Below, piece by piece: positions 25,729 through 34,939 of a DNA stretch of 64,000 nt. The DNA lies in the NCBI GenBank assembly GCA_035502095.1, contig DATJUX010000043.1, forward strand, positions 1 through 64,000, in the 5' to 3' direction. The stretch is from JAKANT01 sp035502095. Lineage in GTDB: Bacteria; Pseudomonadota; Gammaproteobacteria; Burkholderiales; Burkholderiaceae_F. Below the pieces are notes generated by a model. The model did no database searches. It saw only the letters and a program-made list of their open reading frames with translations, and had not been told where the DNA came from. Each line of letters opens with the position of its first letter. Positions within the stretch are counted from its first letter, which is position 1. A program made the translations under genes and the position numbers.

Positions 25729-26533
25729 GCGGATTCACTCCTCGCCAGGTGCGCCAGCGCCGCACCAGTCGCCAGGCAAGCGTGTGCAGCCCGAGCGCGT
25801 GCAGGGCGCGGTACGAGATCGAAAAGGGCGGCGCCGCGGGCGGCACGACGACGCTGCCGGCGAGATCCGCGGCCGTGAAGGGCAGTCCTTCGGCGCCGAA
25901 CGCTGCGCCGAAGGCGCGCAGGCCTTCCTGCGCAGAGGTCACGATCGCCGCGGCCGTGCGCGTCGGCCAGTGCAGGATCGCCGCGACGGGCCCGCGCCGC
26001 GCATGTGCGGCCAGCGCCTCCGACGAGCCTGCGCAATCGCGGCCGACCCATTCGCTGCCGCCGGTGACGGGTGGCACGAGCGTCAACTCCGTCACTTCGC
26101 CGCGCAAACCCGCGGCGGCGATGCGGCGTCCGATCTGCGCCGACACGTTCTGCTCGGGAATCCACCGCACCGGGATGCGCTCGAGCACCGCCCAGCGAGC
26201 AAGCGTCTGCGCGATGAAGGGGGGTGCCGACCTGAGCCGCGTGGCGAGATAGCCAGTCCACGCCGCGCCGCGCAAGCGCCCGCGCGGGCTCGGCATGCCC
26301 ACTCGCCAGCAATCGGCAGCGAGCACGCAAGCCTTCAGCTCCCGCAGAAGCCGCTCGACAGGTGCCGCTTCGAGCCACGTGTCGACGGCGTACACCTCGC
26401 ACGCGACGGGCAGGTCGTGCAGGACACGCCGGTGCGCTTCCAGCCGGGCTGCCTGCATGTCCAGACCTTCAGGCATCGCCGGCAGGTCGCCCGGCCAGTC
26501 CGCTGCGGGGTGAAAGGGAAGGGTCACGCGCAT
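25715..26533 (-). CDS. Hypothetical protein in DUF2589 operon
   Basis: The family is not recognised. The 272-residue protein has no signal peptide. It contains two or three tryptophan-rich segments (WTGYLATRLRSAPPFIAQTLARWAVL, LAWRLVRRWRTWRG) and a central acidic/glycine part. It overlaps the 93-residue gene upstream by 65 bases if ATG 26533 is the start, or by 8 bases if ATG 26476 is used. It overlaps the GH19 gene downstream by 14 bases. Tight packing suggests a joint function with the lysozyme and DUF2589 proteins. Confidence 0.65.
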   Translation of the reverse strand: MRVTLPFHPAADWPGDLPAMPEGLDMQAARLEAHRRVLHDLPVACEVYAVDTWLEAAPVERLLRELKACVLAADCWRVGMPSPRGRLRGAAWTGYLATRLRSAPPFIAQTLARWAVLERIPVRWIPEQNVSAQIGRRIAAAGLRGEVTELTLVPPVTGGSEWVGRDCAGSSEALAAHARRGPVAAILHWPTRTAAAIVTSAQEGLRAFGAAFGAEGLPFTAADLAGSVVVPPAAPPFSISYRALHALGLHTLAWRLVRRWRTWRGVNPLAAI

Positions 26534-26750
26534 ACGCGCTCAGGATCGCGGCTAGTCTTGCGATGCCGGGGGGCGTCTCCTGCCGGATCCACAGCGTCGT
26601 TTCGACGCGCGCGTTGGGACCGGTGCTCAGCCGCTGCGCGGTAGCGGACGTCAGCTCGTCGCGGCGCAGGATCAGCCCGGCGGGTCGAAGCCACTTCCAC
26701 ACCCACTCGATGCAGCGGCGATACGCGCCGCCGAGCCAGCTCACGCTCAA
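26469..26750 (-). CDS. Small hypothetical protein in DUF2589 operon
   Basis: The family is not recognised. The 93-residue basic protein has an amphipathic, Trp-rich N-terminus (WLGGAYRRCIEWVWKWLRPAG) that could lie on a membrane. Start TTG 26750 overlaps the stop of the zinc-ribbon gene (TTGA); GTG 26744 is an alternative. Its 3' end overlaps the 272-residue gene. Packing within the operon is the main evidence that it is real. Confidence 0.55.
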   Translation of the reverse strand: MSVSWLGGAYRRCIEWVWKWLRPAGLILRRDELTSATAQRLSTGPNARVETTLWIRQETPPGIARLAAILSAYARDPSLSPRSGLAGRPAGDA

Positions 26751-26950
26751 CTCCGCAGTTGCGCAAGGCGATCATGCAGCGCGCGCAGGTCACGCAGCGT
26801 CTCCTCCGAACGCTCGGGATCGACCTCGAGCACGAGGCCGCACGTGCAGGCGATCGGCGTAAACGAGAGCAACTGCTCCATCGTGACGACGAGCCGCGCG
26901 CCGCACCCCGGGCAGGGCACGCCGGGCACTTCGGCGAAGGGGACGCTCAT
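26747..26950 (-). CDS. Zinc-ribbon miniprotein
   Basis: The 67-residue protein has four cysteines set as a zinc ribbon: CPGC at 13-16 and CTC at 35-37, followed by an acidic coiled helix (SEETLRDLRALHDRLAQL). It may be a nucleic-acid- or protein-binding accessory. Start ATG 26948-26950. It lies 23 bases after the second DUF2589 gene and overlaps the next gene by 4 bases. Confidence 0.65.
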   Translation of the reverse strand: MSVPFAEVPGVPCPGCGARLVVTMEQLLSFTPIACTCGLVLEVDPERSEETLRDLRALHDRLAQLRS

Positions 26951-26973
26951 CGGCACTCGGCGATCGCCGCTCC

Positions 26974-27708
26974 TCAGGGCTTGACTTGCGCCGGCGGCGC
27001 CACGCTGACGCTGTCGTCCATGATCTTCATCAGCTGGATCAGTCCCGCCGGCAGGTCCGATTGCTCCATCCGGACGCGCACCTTGATGTTGGCATCGACC
27101 GAGCCGCTCTCGCTGCCGCCGCGCGAGGGGGCCAGGAAGCCCTTGAGCTCGACCCGATCGGGGGAGAGGAAATCGGCCGACACCGGCGGTCGCGCCTGGG
27201 TGTCGCGCTTCTCCGCGCTGCCCGCTGTATCCGTTGCCTGCTGCTGCCCGCCGCCGCCATCTTTCGCGCCAGTGGTGGGGCCTTGCACGGCATCGGGCAT
27301 GAGCGCGGTTTGATGCTCGAGCGGCACGCGGCTCAGCACGCGGATGTCGAATTCGAAGTCCGCGTGCTTGACCTGCATGAGCGGAATCGGAAACAGCGAG
27401 AGCACGGGCACGCGGGCGATGAAGGGCTGCGGGTTTCCGTCCCGGTCCCGGCGTTCGATGCGGAACTCGGCCATGCGCAGACCGCCCAGGTCGTCGCCAT
27501 CCTGCAGTGCCCGCTGGTCGGCGGGCACGCCGGGCGCTGCTGGCGAAGAGGGGCTTGCTCCCGCTTGTGCCGGTCCGAACCCGATGCGCTTGATGAACTC
27601 CGCGCTCACCTGCGCGGCCTGCGCTTCGGCCTGGATTACGGCCAGCAGCGGCGCGCCGATGATCTGGAACAGGTGCAGCGCTTCGGGATCGGTGGGGCGG
27701 ACGGCCAC
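26974..27708 (-). CDS. DUF2589-domain protein 2
   Basis: The 244-residue protein matches the remembered DUF2589 pattern: an N-terminal APLLAVIQAEAQAAQVSAEFIKRIGF segment, FRIERRDRDGNPQPFIARVPVLSLFPIPLMQVKHADFEFDIRV, and a C-terminal module ending DLPAGLIQLMKIMDDSVSV. A low-complexity Gly/Gln linker of about 40 residues separates the halves. The function of DUF2589 is not known. It starts at GTG 27708 with ribosome site GGAG. It shares its C-terminal motif with the first DUF2589 gene, so the two are paralogues in one operon. Confidence 0.78.
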   Translation of the reverse strand: MAVRPTDPEALHLFQIIGAPLLAVIQAEAQAAQVSAEFIKRIGFGPAQAGASPSSPAAPGVPADQRALQDGDDLGGLRMAEFRIERRDRDGNPQPFIARVPVLSLFPIPLMQVKHADFEFDIRVLSRVPLEHQTALMPDAVQGPTTGAKDGGGGQQQATDTAGSAEKRDTQARPPVSADFLSPDRVELKGFLAPSRGGSESGSVDANIKVRVRMEQSDLPAGLIQLMKIMDDSVSVAPPAQVKP

Positions 27709-27717
27709 GACACTCTC

Positions 27718-28545
27718 CTACTCCGGGCTCAGCGTGCGAATGTTGCGCAGGTCGGCATCGTCGACATCGACCTTCGACCACTTGTAGTTGCGCACCACGG
27801 TCCTGATCTTGATGCTCGACACCGGCGCCCCGGGCGTGGCGATGGCGGCAGCGCTCGGGTCGACTGTGATCTTGAAGTCCGGGTACTTGTCGCGCAGGTC
27901 GGCGATATCGGCCGCGAGCGCGTCGACCAGTTCCTTGTAGCGATTGCGCGCCCGGCCGACCATCTCGTCCCACGTTGCACCGGCAAACTGCGCCCGCAAC
28001 GTTTCGACGCCTGGATCCTGCAGCACCATCTTGGTCGCGCTGGTGTCGAGGTCGCTCATCACCGTCTTCACGTCCAGCGTTCCGTCGCTGCCGATGATCT
28101 TGTCGACCGACTCGTTGAAGTACTGCAGCAGGCGCCCGCTCAGCAGCTGGCGGTTGTCGTCGGAGAGGAAACGCTTCTCGAAGTCCGCGATCGATGCGCG
28201 CGTGGCATCGCCCGCCGTCGCAGCCGCGGCACGCGCCTGGTCGCGGACGCGCTGCATGGTCTCGCGCACGATCTGCACGCTGTACTGGTCGAACAGGGAG
28301 CCGATCGCCGCGTTGCGCGAACTGTGCCGGCCGGGATCGAGAGCGACCGCGGTGATCGCGAAATGCAGCGTGATCTCCGCCTCCTCGATGTCGACGCGCG
28401 GCACCGGAAAACGCCGCAGCACGCCGTCGGCCTCGTAGACGAAGCTGATCTGGCGCGAAAACAGGTCCGCCGTGAAGCGCGCCTGCGCCACGTCGCGCAG
28501 CGCCGCGCCGACCAGCTGATGCAGCTCGGGCGAGGTATCAGGCAC
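27718..28545 (-). CDS. DUF2589-associated protein
   Basis: The 275-residue protein is unnamed by any family I recognise. Its N-terminal part (FSRQISFVYEADGVLRRFPVPRVDIEEAEITLHFAITAV) repeats the DUF2589 core pattern of a proline-bounded strand followed by a hydrophobic F-x-A-x-I strand. The middle is a long helical region rich in Arg/Ala, and the C-terminus predicts a small beta domain. It starts at GTG 28545, overlapping the first DUF2589 gene by 8 bases, and ends 9 bases before the second. It is probably a structural partner of the two DUF2589 proteins. Confidence 0.68.
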   Translation of the reverse strand: MPDTSPELHQLVGAALRDVAQARFTADLFSRQISFVYEADGVLRRFPVPRVDIEEAEITLHFAITAVALDPGRHSSRNAAIGSLFDQYSVQIVRETMQRVRDQARAAAATAGDATRASIADFEKRFLSDDNRQLLSGRLLQYFNESVDKIIGSDGTLDVKTVMSDLDTSATKMVLQDPGVETLRAQFAGATWDEMVGRARNRYKELVDALAADIADLRDKYPDFKITVDPSAAAIATPGAPVSSIKIRTVVRNYKWSKVDVDDADLRNIRTLSPE

Positions 28546-29152
28546 GACTGACCGAAATCATGTCGGTCATCATCGAGAGCATCTTGGCCAGACCAGCCGG
28601 CATGTCGTCCTGCACGGCGTGCACGCTGACGTCCATCGTGTGCTCGACCGAGTACTTCGACGTGTTGGTGGCGGTCGAATCCTTCTTGCTCGAGACCGAG
28701 CAGCCCACGTTCGCCTTCCAGAGCGCGAAGCCGACCGTGGCTTCGGCCTTGGCATCGGCGGCGGTGGAGGAGGTGTCGGACTGCGTCCGGCTGTCGACGG
28801 CCGAAATCGAAGCCTTGAAGTTCACCGTCATGCTCTCGATCCGGATGAAGGGCAGCGGCATGATGGTGAGCAGCGGGACCGTGATGCTGGCCGATGTCCC
28901 GGCGCCGGCCGCATCGGTGCGCTTGAAGCTGAATGTGATGTTCTTGATTGCGCCGAGCGCCTGGTCGCCCTTGTCCGGCGCCGCCGAGTCGGGGGCGTCG
29001 AAGCCGATCTTGCGGATGAAGTCGTAGCAGGCGAGCGCCGCGGCCGCCTGGGCATCGACCGCGGCCTTCAGCGGGCTGCCGACGATTGCACCGAAGGGAA
29101 TCTGCGACAGAAGGCCGGTGGCCTGGGCTTGATTCGAGGAGCCATTCGCCAT
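28538..29152 (-). CDS. DUF2589-domain protein 1
   Basis: The 204-residue protein heads the operon, with the ribosome site AAGGAGA before ATG 29152. DUF2589 features are GSPLKAAVDAQAAAALACYDFIRKIGF, the core ITVPLLTIMPLPFIRIESMTVNFKASI, and the C-terminal DMPAGLAKMLSMMTDMISV, which matches the paralogue two genes downstream. The middle is Ser/Thr/Ala-rich. There is no signal peptide. The role is unknown; the composition suggests a self-assembling beta-structured protein. Confidence 0.78.
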   Translation of the reverse strand: MANGSSNQAQATGLLSQIPFGAIVGSPLKAAVDAQAAAALACYDFIRKIGFDAPDSAAPDKGDQALGAIKNITFSFKRTDAAGAGTSASITVPLLTIMPLPFIRIESMTVNFKASISAVDSRTQSDTSSTAADAKAEATVGFALWKANVGCSVSSKKDSTATNTSKYSVEHTMDVSVHAVQDDMPAGLAKMLSMMTDMISVSRA

Positions 29153-29186
29153 GATTTCTCCTTGTTCGTCGGTGGCGGCCCGTACG

Positions 29187-29261
29187 CTACTCGCCTCCGA
29201 CCGCCGCGTCGGGCGCGCCCTGCTCGGATCCCTGTTTCTCGGGAGGAGTCTGACCCGACAT
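29187..29261 (-). CDS. Possible 24-residue leader peptide
   Basis: An open frame of 24 codons starts at ATG 29259-29261, overlapping the dioxygenase stop (TGATG), and ends 34 bases before the first DUF2589 gene. The peptide is Gln/Gly/Glu-rich with no recognisable domain. The coupling overlap is the only support, so it could be chance. Confidence 0.2.
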   Translation of the reverse strand: MSGQTPPEKQGSEQGAPDAAVGGE

Positions 29262-30202
29262 CACGTCCGCGGCAAGACGGTCAGGCCCGGTCGCGCACCG
29301 GTCGCCTTCCCGGTGATCGGGGCACGCGGCAACTTCGCCTCGCCGGGTTCGAGCACGAAATGATGGTCGAGCGAATACCACGCGCCGGAGACACCCGGCG
29401 ACGGGGCCGGTTCGTCCGCGTGCAGCACATACCGGCCGATCAATGCCCGCGTCACGCCGAACTGGACATCCGTTTCGAGATGCGGATCGTCGCTCGAGTA
29501 CACCTGAGAGAACTGCGTCTTGAAGCCGGGTTTGTTGATCATGAAGTGGATGTGCGCGGGCCGCAGGTTGTGCCGTCCTTGCGCGCGCAGCAGCGCGCCG
29601 ACCGGGCCGCTCACCGGAATCGGATAGCCCGCCGGCTTGATGCTGCGAAACGCGATATGTCCATCCACGTCGGTGATGAACCTGCCGCGCAAGTTCATGT
29701 CGGCCTGCCCCGGGTCCTGGTTCTCGTAGAACCCTTCGGCCGACGCATGCCAGACATCGACCTCGGCATCGGCCACCGGTCTTCCGTCGCGATCGCGCAC
29801 CCATGCGTTGACGAAAATCGGCGTGCCCGGCGTGAGTGAACGGACGATCGAGGCGCCATTTTCCGTGCGCGGCGCATCGTCGCGCCAGAACGGGCCGAGC
29901 AGGTTTGCAGTGGTTTCGGTCTGTCCGCCGTCGCCGTTGTTGAGCAGGCACACGAGCGACGAAACGCCGAGCGAGCCCGCGGCGAGCACGACCTCGTTGT
30001 GCGAGGCGGTCGTGACCAGGCCGAGCCTGGCGACGATCGCGCAGACCTGCTGAAACTCGGATTCGGTCAGTCTCGTGTCACGCACGAATCCGTGCAGGTG
30101 CCGCACCGCCGCAATCAGGATCTCGCGCAGGCGTGCGTCGGGTGCCCGTGCGATCTCGGCCAGAACCGCTTCGGTGACTTCGTGCTGGTTGTCGATGATC
30201 AT
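29261..30202 (-). CDS. Intradiol ring-cleavage dioxygenase (hydroxyquinol/catechol 1,2-type)
   Basis: The 313-residue non-haem Fe(III) enzyme has a helical N-terminal dimerisation domain (HEVTEAVLAEIARAPDARLREIL, residues 7-100) typical of catechol and hydroxyquinol 1,2-dioxygenases, then the beta-sandwich with likely iron ligands: Tyr in AEGFYENQ, Tyr in GYPIP, and two His in RPAHIHF. It opens (hydroxy)catechol rings between the hydroxyls to muconates. No other ring-cleavage pathway gene is adjacent. It diverges from the lactate permease. ATG 30202 is the start. Confidence 0.9.
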   Translation of the reverse strand: MIIDNQHEVTEAVLAEIARAPDARLREILIAAVRHLHGFVRDTRLTESEFQQVCAIVARLGLVTTASHNEVVLAAGSLGVSSLVCLLNNGDGGQTETTANLLGPFWRDDAPRTENGASIVRSLTPGTPIFVNAWVRDRDGRPVADAEVDVWHASAEGFYENQDPGQADMNLRGRFITDVDGHIAFRSIKPAGYPIPVSGPVGALLRAQGRHNLRPAHIHFMINKPGFKTQFSQVYSSDDPHLETDVQFGVTRALIGRYVLHADEPAPSPGVSGAWYSLDHHFVLEPGEAKLPRAPITGKATGARPGLTVLPRT

Positions 30203-30312
30203 TCCATCTCCCTGTCGCGCGCGGCGTCGATCCTTGCCACCCGGTTACACGTCGCGTAGTCTGCCCCGCGGTACGGAACAACCCTGAGCAAGAAGGTTGT
30301 GGAGGAGGAGAT

Positions 30313-32124
<1,812 letters not shown>

Positions 32125-32139
32125 GCGTGGCGGGCGCCG

Positions 32140-33069
32140 TCAGTTGAACCGATACCGCACCGACAGGCGCACGCTCGTCAGCGGATCGTTCTCCTGGTCG
32201 GCGTCCGGTCCGCGGCGGACGTTCAGGGGCACGTAGAGCACTTCGGTCGCCACGCTCCAGCTCGGGCCGAAGTCGTACGCGCCGCCGAGCGTGACGTAGC
32301 GCAGGTAGCCGCTCGAAAAGAGATGCGTGCGGTCGCGCACGCCCCCGGTGAGCGCGTCGACCTGCACGTCCAGGTCGGTGTGCACCAGCCCGAATGCCGT
32401 GTGCCAGCGCCAGGCGCCCGTGTTCCAGCCCGCGGTCAGGTCGCCGCCGAAGTAGTTCACGCCGTAGGTGTCGTTCGATGGCGCCTGGCACAGGTAGGGG
32501 TTGAGGGTCGGATCGGTGACGCCGGCGAGTTGTGCCGGACAGGTGATGTCGCCACGGACGGTCCCGTGCTGGCCGAAGGCGCGCACGGAGAGCGTCCACG
32601 GATCACGGTCGATCAGGCGGGTGCCGAAGGCGAGGGCGAAGATGTTGCGCGCGCGTGCCCCATTGAGTTCGAGCGGCGGCGTATACCCGACCTCTGCCAC
32701 CGAGGCGTATGGCAGGCCCATGGTCAGGCGAAGCCTGCCGAAGACGGGCGTCTTGTTCAGATCCTCGAGCTTCGCGCCGTCGAATCCGACCCGGCGCTGG
32801 TCGTCGCTCAGGCGTGGGATCGAGCCAACCTCGCCGGCGAGGCTCCACTTCCACGGCGCCAGCGGCCCGACCTGGCCGAACGAGGTCAGGAACGTCGCCG
32901 CGGCGAAGTAGTTCATCGCCCAGGCCTCGGGCCGATCGCCCGCGAGGTGCTCGTCGCCGGTGATGACAGGCTGGGCCTGCGCGGTTCCGAAAGCCGAGAG
33001 CGACGCGAACGCGAGCAGCACCCGGCGCAGGGCGCTCGCGACGCCACCTTGCCGCCGGGCTACCCGCAA
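32140..33069 (-). CDS. Outer-membrane beta-barrel protein
   Basis: The 309-residue protein (TTG 33069 start) has a signal peptide (MRVARRQGGVASALRRVLLAFASLSAFGTAQAQ) and alternating amphipathic strands throughout. It ends VRLSVRYRFN, with the near-terminal aromatic typical of barrel proteins. It could be an outer-membrane channel for hydrophobic compounds; no closer family is claimed. The TTG start overlaps the previous lipoprotein gene by 10 bases and gives a proper charged n-region. GTG 33021 would give a signal lacking basic residues. It is co-directional with the His-rich lipoprotein. Confidence 0.68.
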   Translation of the reverse strand: MRVARRQGGVASALRRVLLAFASLSAFGTAQAQPVITGDEHLAGDRPEAWAMNYFAAATFLTSFGQVGPLAPWKWSLAGEVGSIPRLSDDQRRVGFDGAKLEDLNKTPVFGRLRLTMGLPYASVAEVGYTPPLELNGARARNIFALAFGTRLIDRDPWTLSVRAFGQHGTVRGDITCPAQLAGVTDPTLNPYLCQAPSNDTYGVNYFGGDLTAGWNTGAWRWHTAFGLVHTDLDVQVDALTGGVRDRTHLFSSGYLRYVTLGGAYDFGPSWSVATEVLYVPLNVRRGPDADQENDPLTSVRLSVRYRFN

Positions 33070-33428
33070 TTGACCGTCACGTCGTGGTTGTGCGACAGGG
33101 TCGTGCTCGACAACACGGTCACGGCAGTCATGACCTTGATCATCTGAAGCTGCGCCACGGTGAGCACGATCGTATGGTTGTGGTCGGCGGTGCCCTGGAT
33201 GTTGTAGGTCATGTCGACCATCGAGTCGAGGTCGGCGTCCGGAATCGTCACGGCATGGCCATGATTGCCGGTGATCACCGTGTCGTGGCATGCGAGCGCT
33301 CCAGGCGGCGGCGGTGGCGTCGGCGTCGGCGTGGGAGAGTACCCCCCGCCGCCGCAGGCGGCGAGCACGGCCGCCAGCGCGGAGCCTCCGGCGCTGGCAA
33401 ACAACAGCTTCCTGCGATTCCAGTTCAT
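33060..33428 (-). CDS. His-rich lipoprotein with twin-arginine-like signal
   Basis: The 122-residue protein has a signal with NRRKLLFASAGGSALAAVLAAC: a twin-arginine-like RRK and a lipobox LAAC. A Pro/Thr linker (TPTPTPPPPPG) follows. The mature part has clustered histidines (GNHGHAVTIP, TADHNHTIVLT, LSHNHDVTV) spaced as in a small beta metal-binding domain. It may bind copper or another metal, which is inferred. It overlaps the downstream barrel gene, so the two are probably co-expressed. Confidence 0.72.
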   Translation of the reverse strand: MNWNRRKLLFASAGGSALAAVLAACGGGGYSPTPTPTPPPPPGALACHDTVITGNHGHAVTIPDADLDSMVDMTYNIQGTADHNHTIVLTVAQLQMIKVMTAVTVLSSTTLSHNHDVTVNCG

Positions 33429-33666
33429 GGTCTCTCCTCGTGCACGGCCGCGGCGTCGCGACGGATCGATCCGTTAATTCCCCAGCGCGGGCTTTTGGTT
33501 TCGTCGCGGGGCTTGCGCCTAGCGTGTTCGCGCCACGACGCCGGCTGTCCTGTCGCGCGGGTCGCGGATCACGTCGTTGCGGGACGCATGGAGCAGGGCA
33601 CCGATTGAACGTGTTAGCGCGATCAGGGAATCAACCGTGCTGGCGCAAGCGCGCAGCACCCGCCCG

Positions 33667-34272
33667 ATGCCGTCGTCAAACGAAGCCTCCACTCCCGGAT
33701 CCGCGCCCGCGCCGCTGTCGAGTTCTGCGAGCGAGGCCGAGCTGCTGGCACGAATCGCACAAGGCGACCGGGCCGCGTTCGAGCGCCTGTATCGCGCGTA
33801 CCTGCCGCGCCTGACCCGCTTCCTGCAGCAGCTGACACGGCGCCAGCAGGCGGTGGAAGAGGCGATCAACGACACGATGCTCGTGGTATGGCGCAAGGCC
33901 GCGCGCTACTCGAGCCAGTCGAAGGTATCGACGTGGATCTTCGCGATCGCCTACCGGAGGGGATTGAAGCTCCTGAAGCGGTTCGACGATCCGGTCGTCG
34001 ACGACCCCGACGCCCTCGGGAGCGAGGCGGGCGAAGACACGCCGGAAACCGAAGTGCTGCAGACGCAGTTGCGCGCGGTGCTCGGCGCGGCGATGGCTCA
34101 CGTGTCCGCGGAGCAACGGGCCGTGATCGAGCTCACGTACTACCAGGGGTGCGGCTACCGCGAGATCGCCGAGATCATGGGCTGTCCGGTCGACACGGTG
34201 AAGACGCGGATGTTTCACGCCCGGCGGCGCCTGCGCCTGCTGCTGGCCGAACGACGGCAGGACCTGCCATGA
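33667..34272 (+). CDS. ECF RNA polymerase sigma factor
   Basis: The 201-residue extracytoplasmic-function sigma factor has region 2 (AAFERLYRAYLPRLTRFLQQ, AINDTMLVVWRKAARYSSQSKVSTWIFAIAYRRGL) and region 4 (QRAVIELTYYQGCGYREIAEIMGCPVDTVKTRMFHARRRL). It would direct polymerase to its own regulon. It is followed 13 bases later by a zinc-finger anti-sigma factor and then a secreted subtilase. Start ATG 33667 gives the usual ECF length; a TTG at 33577 would add 30 weak residues. Confidence 0.93.
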   Translation: MPSSNEASTPGSAPAPLSSSASEAELLARIAQGDRAAFERLYRAYLPRLTRFLQQLTRRQQAVEEAINDTMLVVWRKAARYSSQSKVSTWIFAIAYRRGLKLLKRFDDPVVDDPDALGSEAGEDTPETEVLQTQLRAVLGAAMAHVSAEQRAVIELTYYQGCGYREIAEIMGCPVDTVKTRMFHARRRLRLLLAERRQDLP

Positions 34273-34285
34273 GCGGGGGGCGCGC

Positions 34286-34939
34286 ATGAGCGGCCAGGTA
34301 CTCGGTTTCGTCCGTTCGCCGCACCAGGTGGTATTCGAACTGCTGCCGTGGTTCGTGAATGGGACGCTCGAAGCGGCGGAACAGGCGTCGGTCGAGCGAC
34401 ACCTGCAGGAGTGTGCGGCCTGCCGGCGCGAAGTCGAATGGCTGCGGCAGTTGAGCAGCGCGTACGCGGAGAGCGAGCCGGCCGTGGACTGCGAACGCGC
34501 GCTCGCGCGCATCGCGCCGCAGCTGCACCCGAACGACGCGGACCGCACGCGAGCCCCATGGTCGAGTCGACTGCGCGCGGCACTGGCCGGCAATGTCGGG
34601 TGGATGCGCTTCGCGGTCGCCATGCAGCTCGGTGTGATCGTGGCGCTCGGCTGGGCGCTGGCGGTGCGCGGCGCCGCCGATTACCGCGGGCTCGCATCGG
34701 CGCCGCCGCGCAACTCCGGCAAGATCATCGTCGTCTTCGACCCGGCGGCGCGCGAAAGCGAGGTGCGTGGCCTTCTGCGCGCGGCGGGTGCGCGGGTCGT
34801 CGATGGACCGACGGCCGCGAGCGGTTACGTGCTGGAAGTGACCGGTGACAACAGCGCCGTCGCCGCGGCGTTGGCACGCCTGCGCGCCGCCCCGGCGGTG
34901 ATGCTGGCCGAGCCGTTGCAGGGGGAACGCGCCCCGTGA
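34286..34939 (+). CDS. ZAS-type anti-sigma factor with C-terminal propeptide-like domain
   Basis: The 217-residue inner-membrane protein has an N-terminal zinc anti-sigma domain, His39-x3-Cys43-x2-Cys46 (ERHLQECAACRREVEWL). One transmembrane helix (RFAVAMQLGVIVALGWALAV, about residues 110-129) follows, then a periplasmic domain of about 70 residues (GKIIVVFDPAARESEV, LLRAAGARVVDGPTASGYVLEV, LARLRAAPAVMLAEP). The periplasmic part looks like the ferredoxin-like fold of subtilisin propeptides or I9 inhibitors. It holds the sigma factor until a signal. It overlaps the subtilase gene by 4 bases (GTGA), or by 1 if the ATG is used, so the domain may bind that protease. Confidence 0.85.
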   Translation: MSGQVLGFVRSPHQVVFELLPWFVNGTLEAAEQASVERHLQECAACRREVEWLRQLSSAYAESEPAVDCERALARIAPQLHPNDADRTRAPWSSRLRAALAGNVGWMRFAVAMQLGVIVALGWALAVRGAADYRGLASAPPRNSGKIIVVFDPAARESEVRGLLRAAGARVVDGPTAASGYVLEVTGDNSAVAAALARLRAAPAVMLAEPLQGERAP

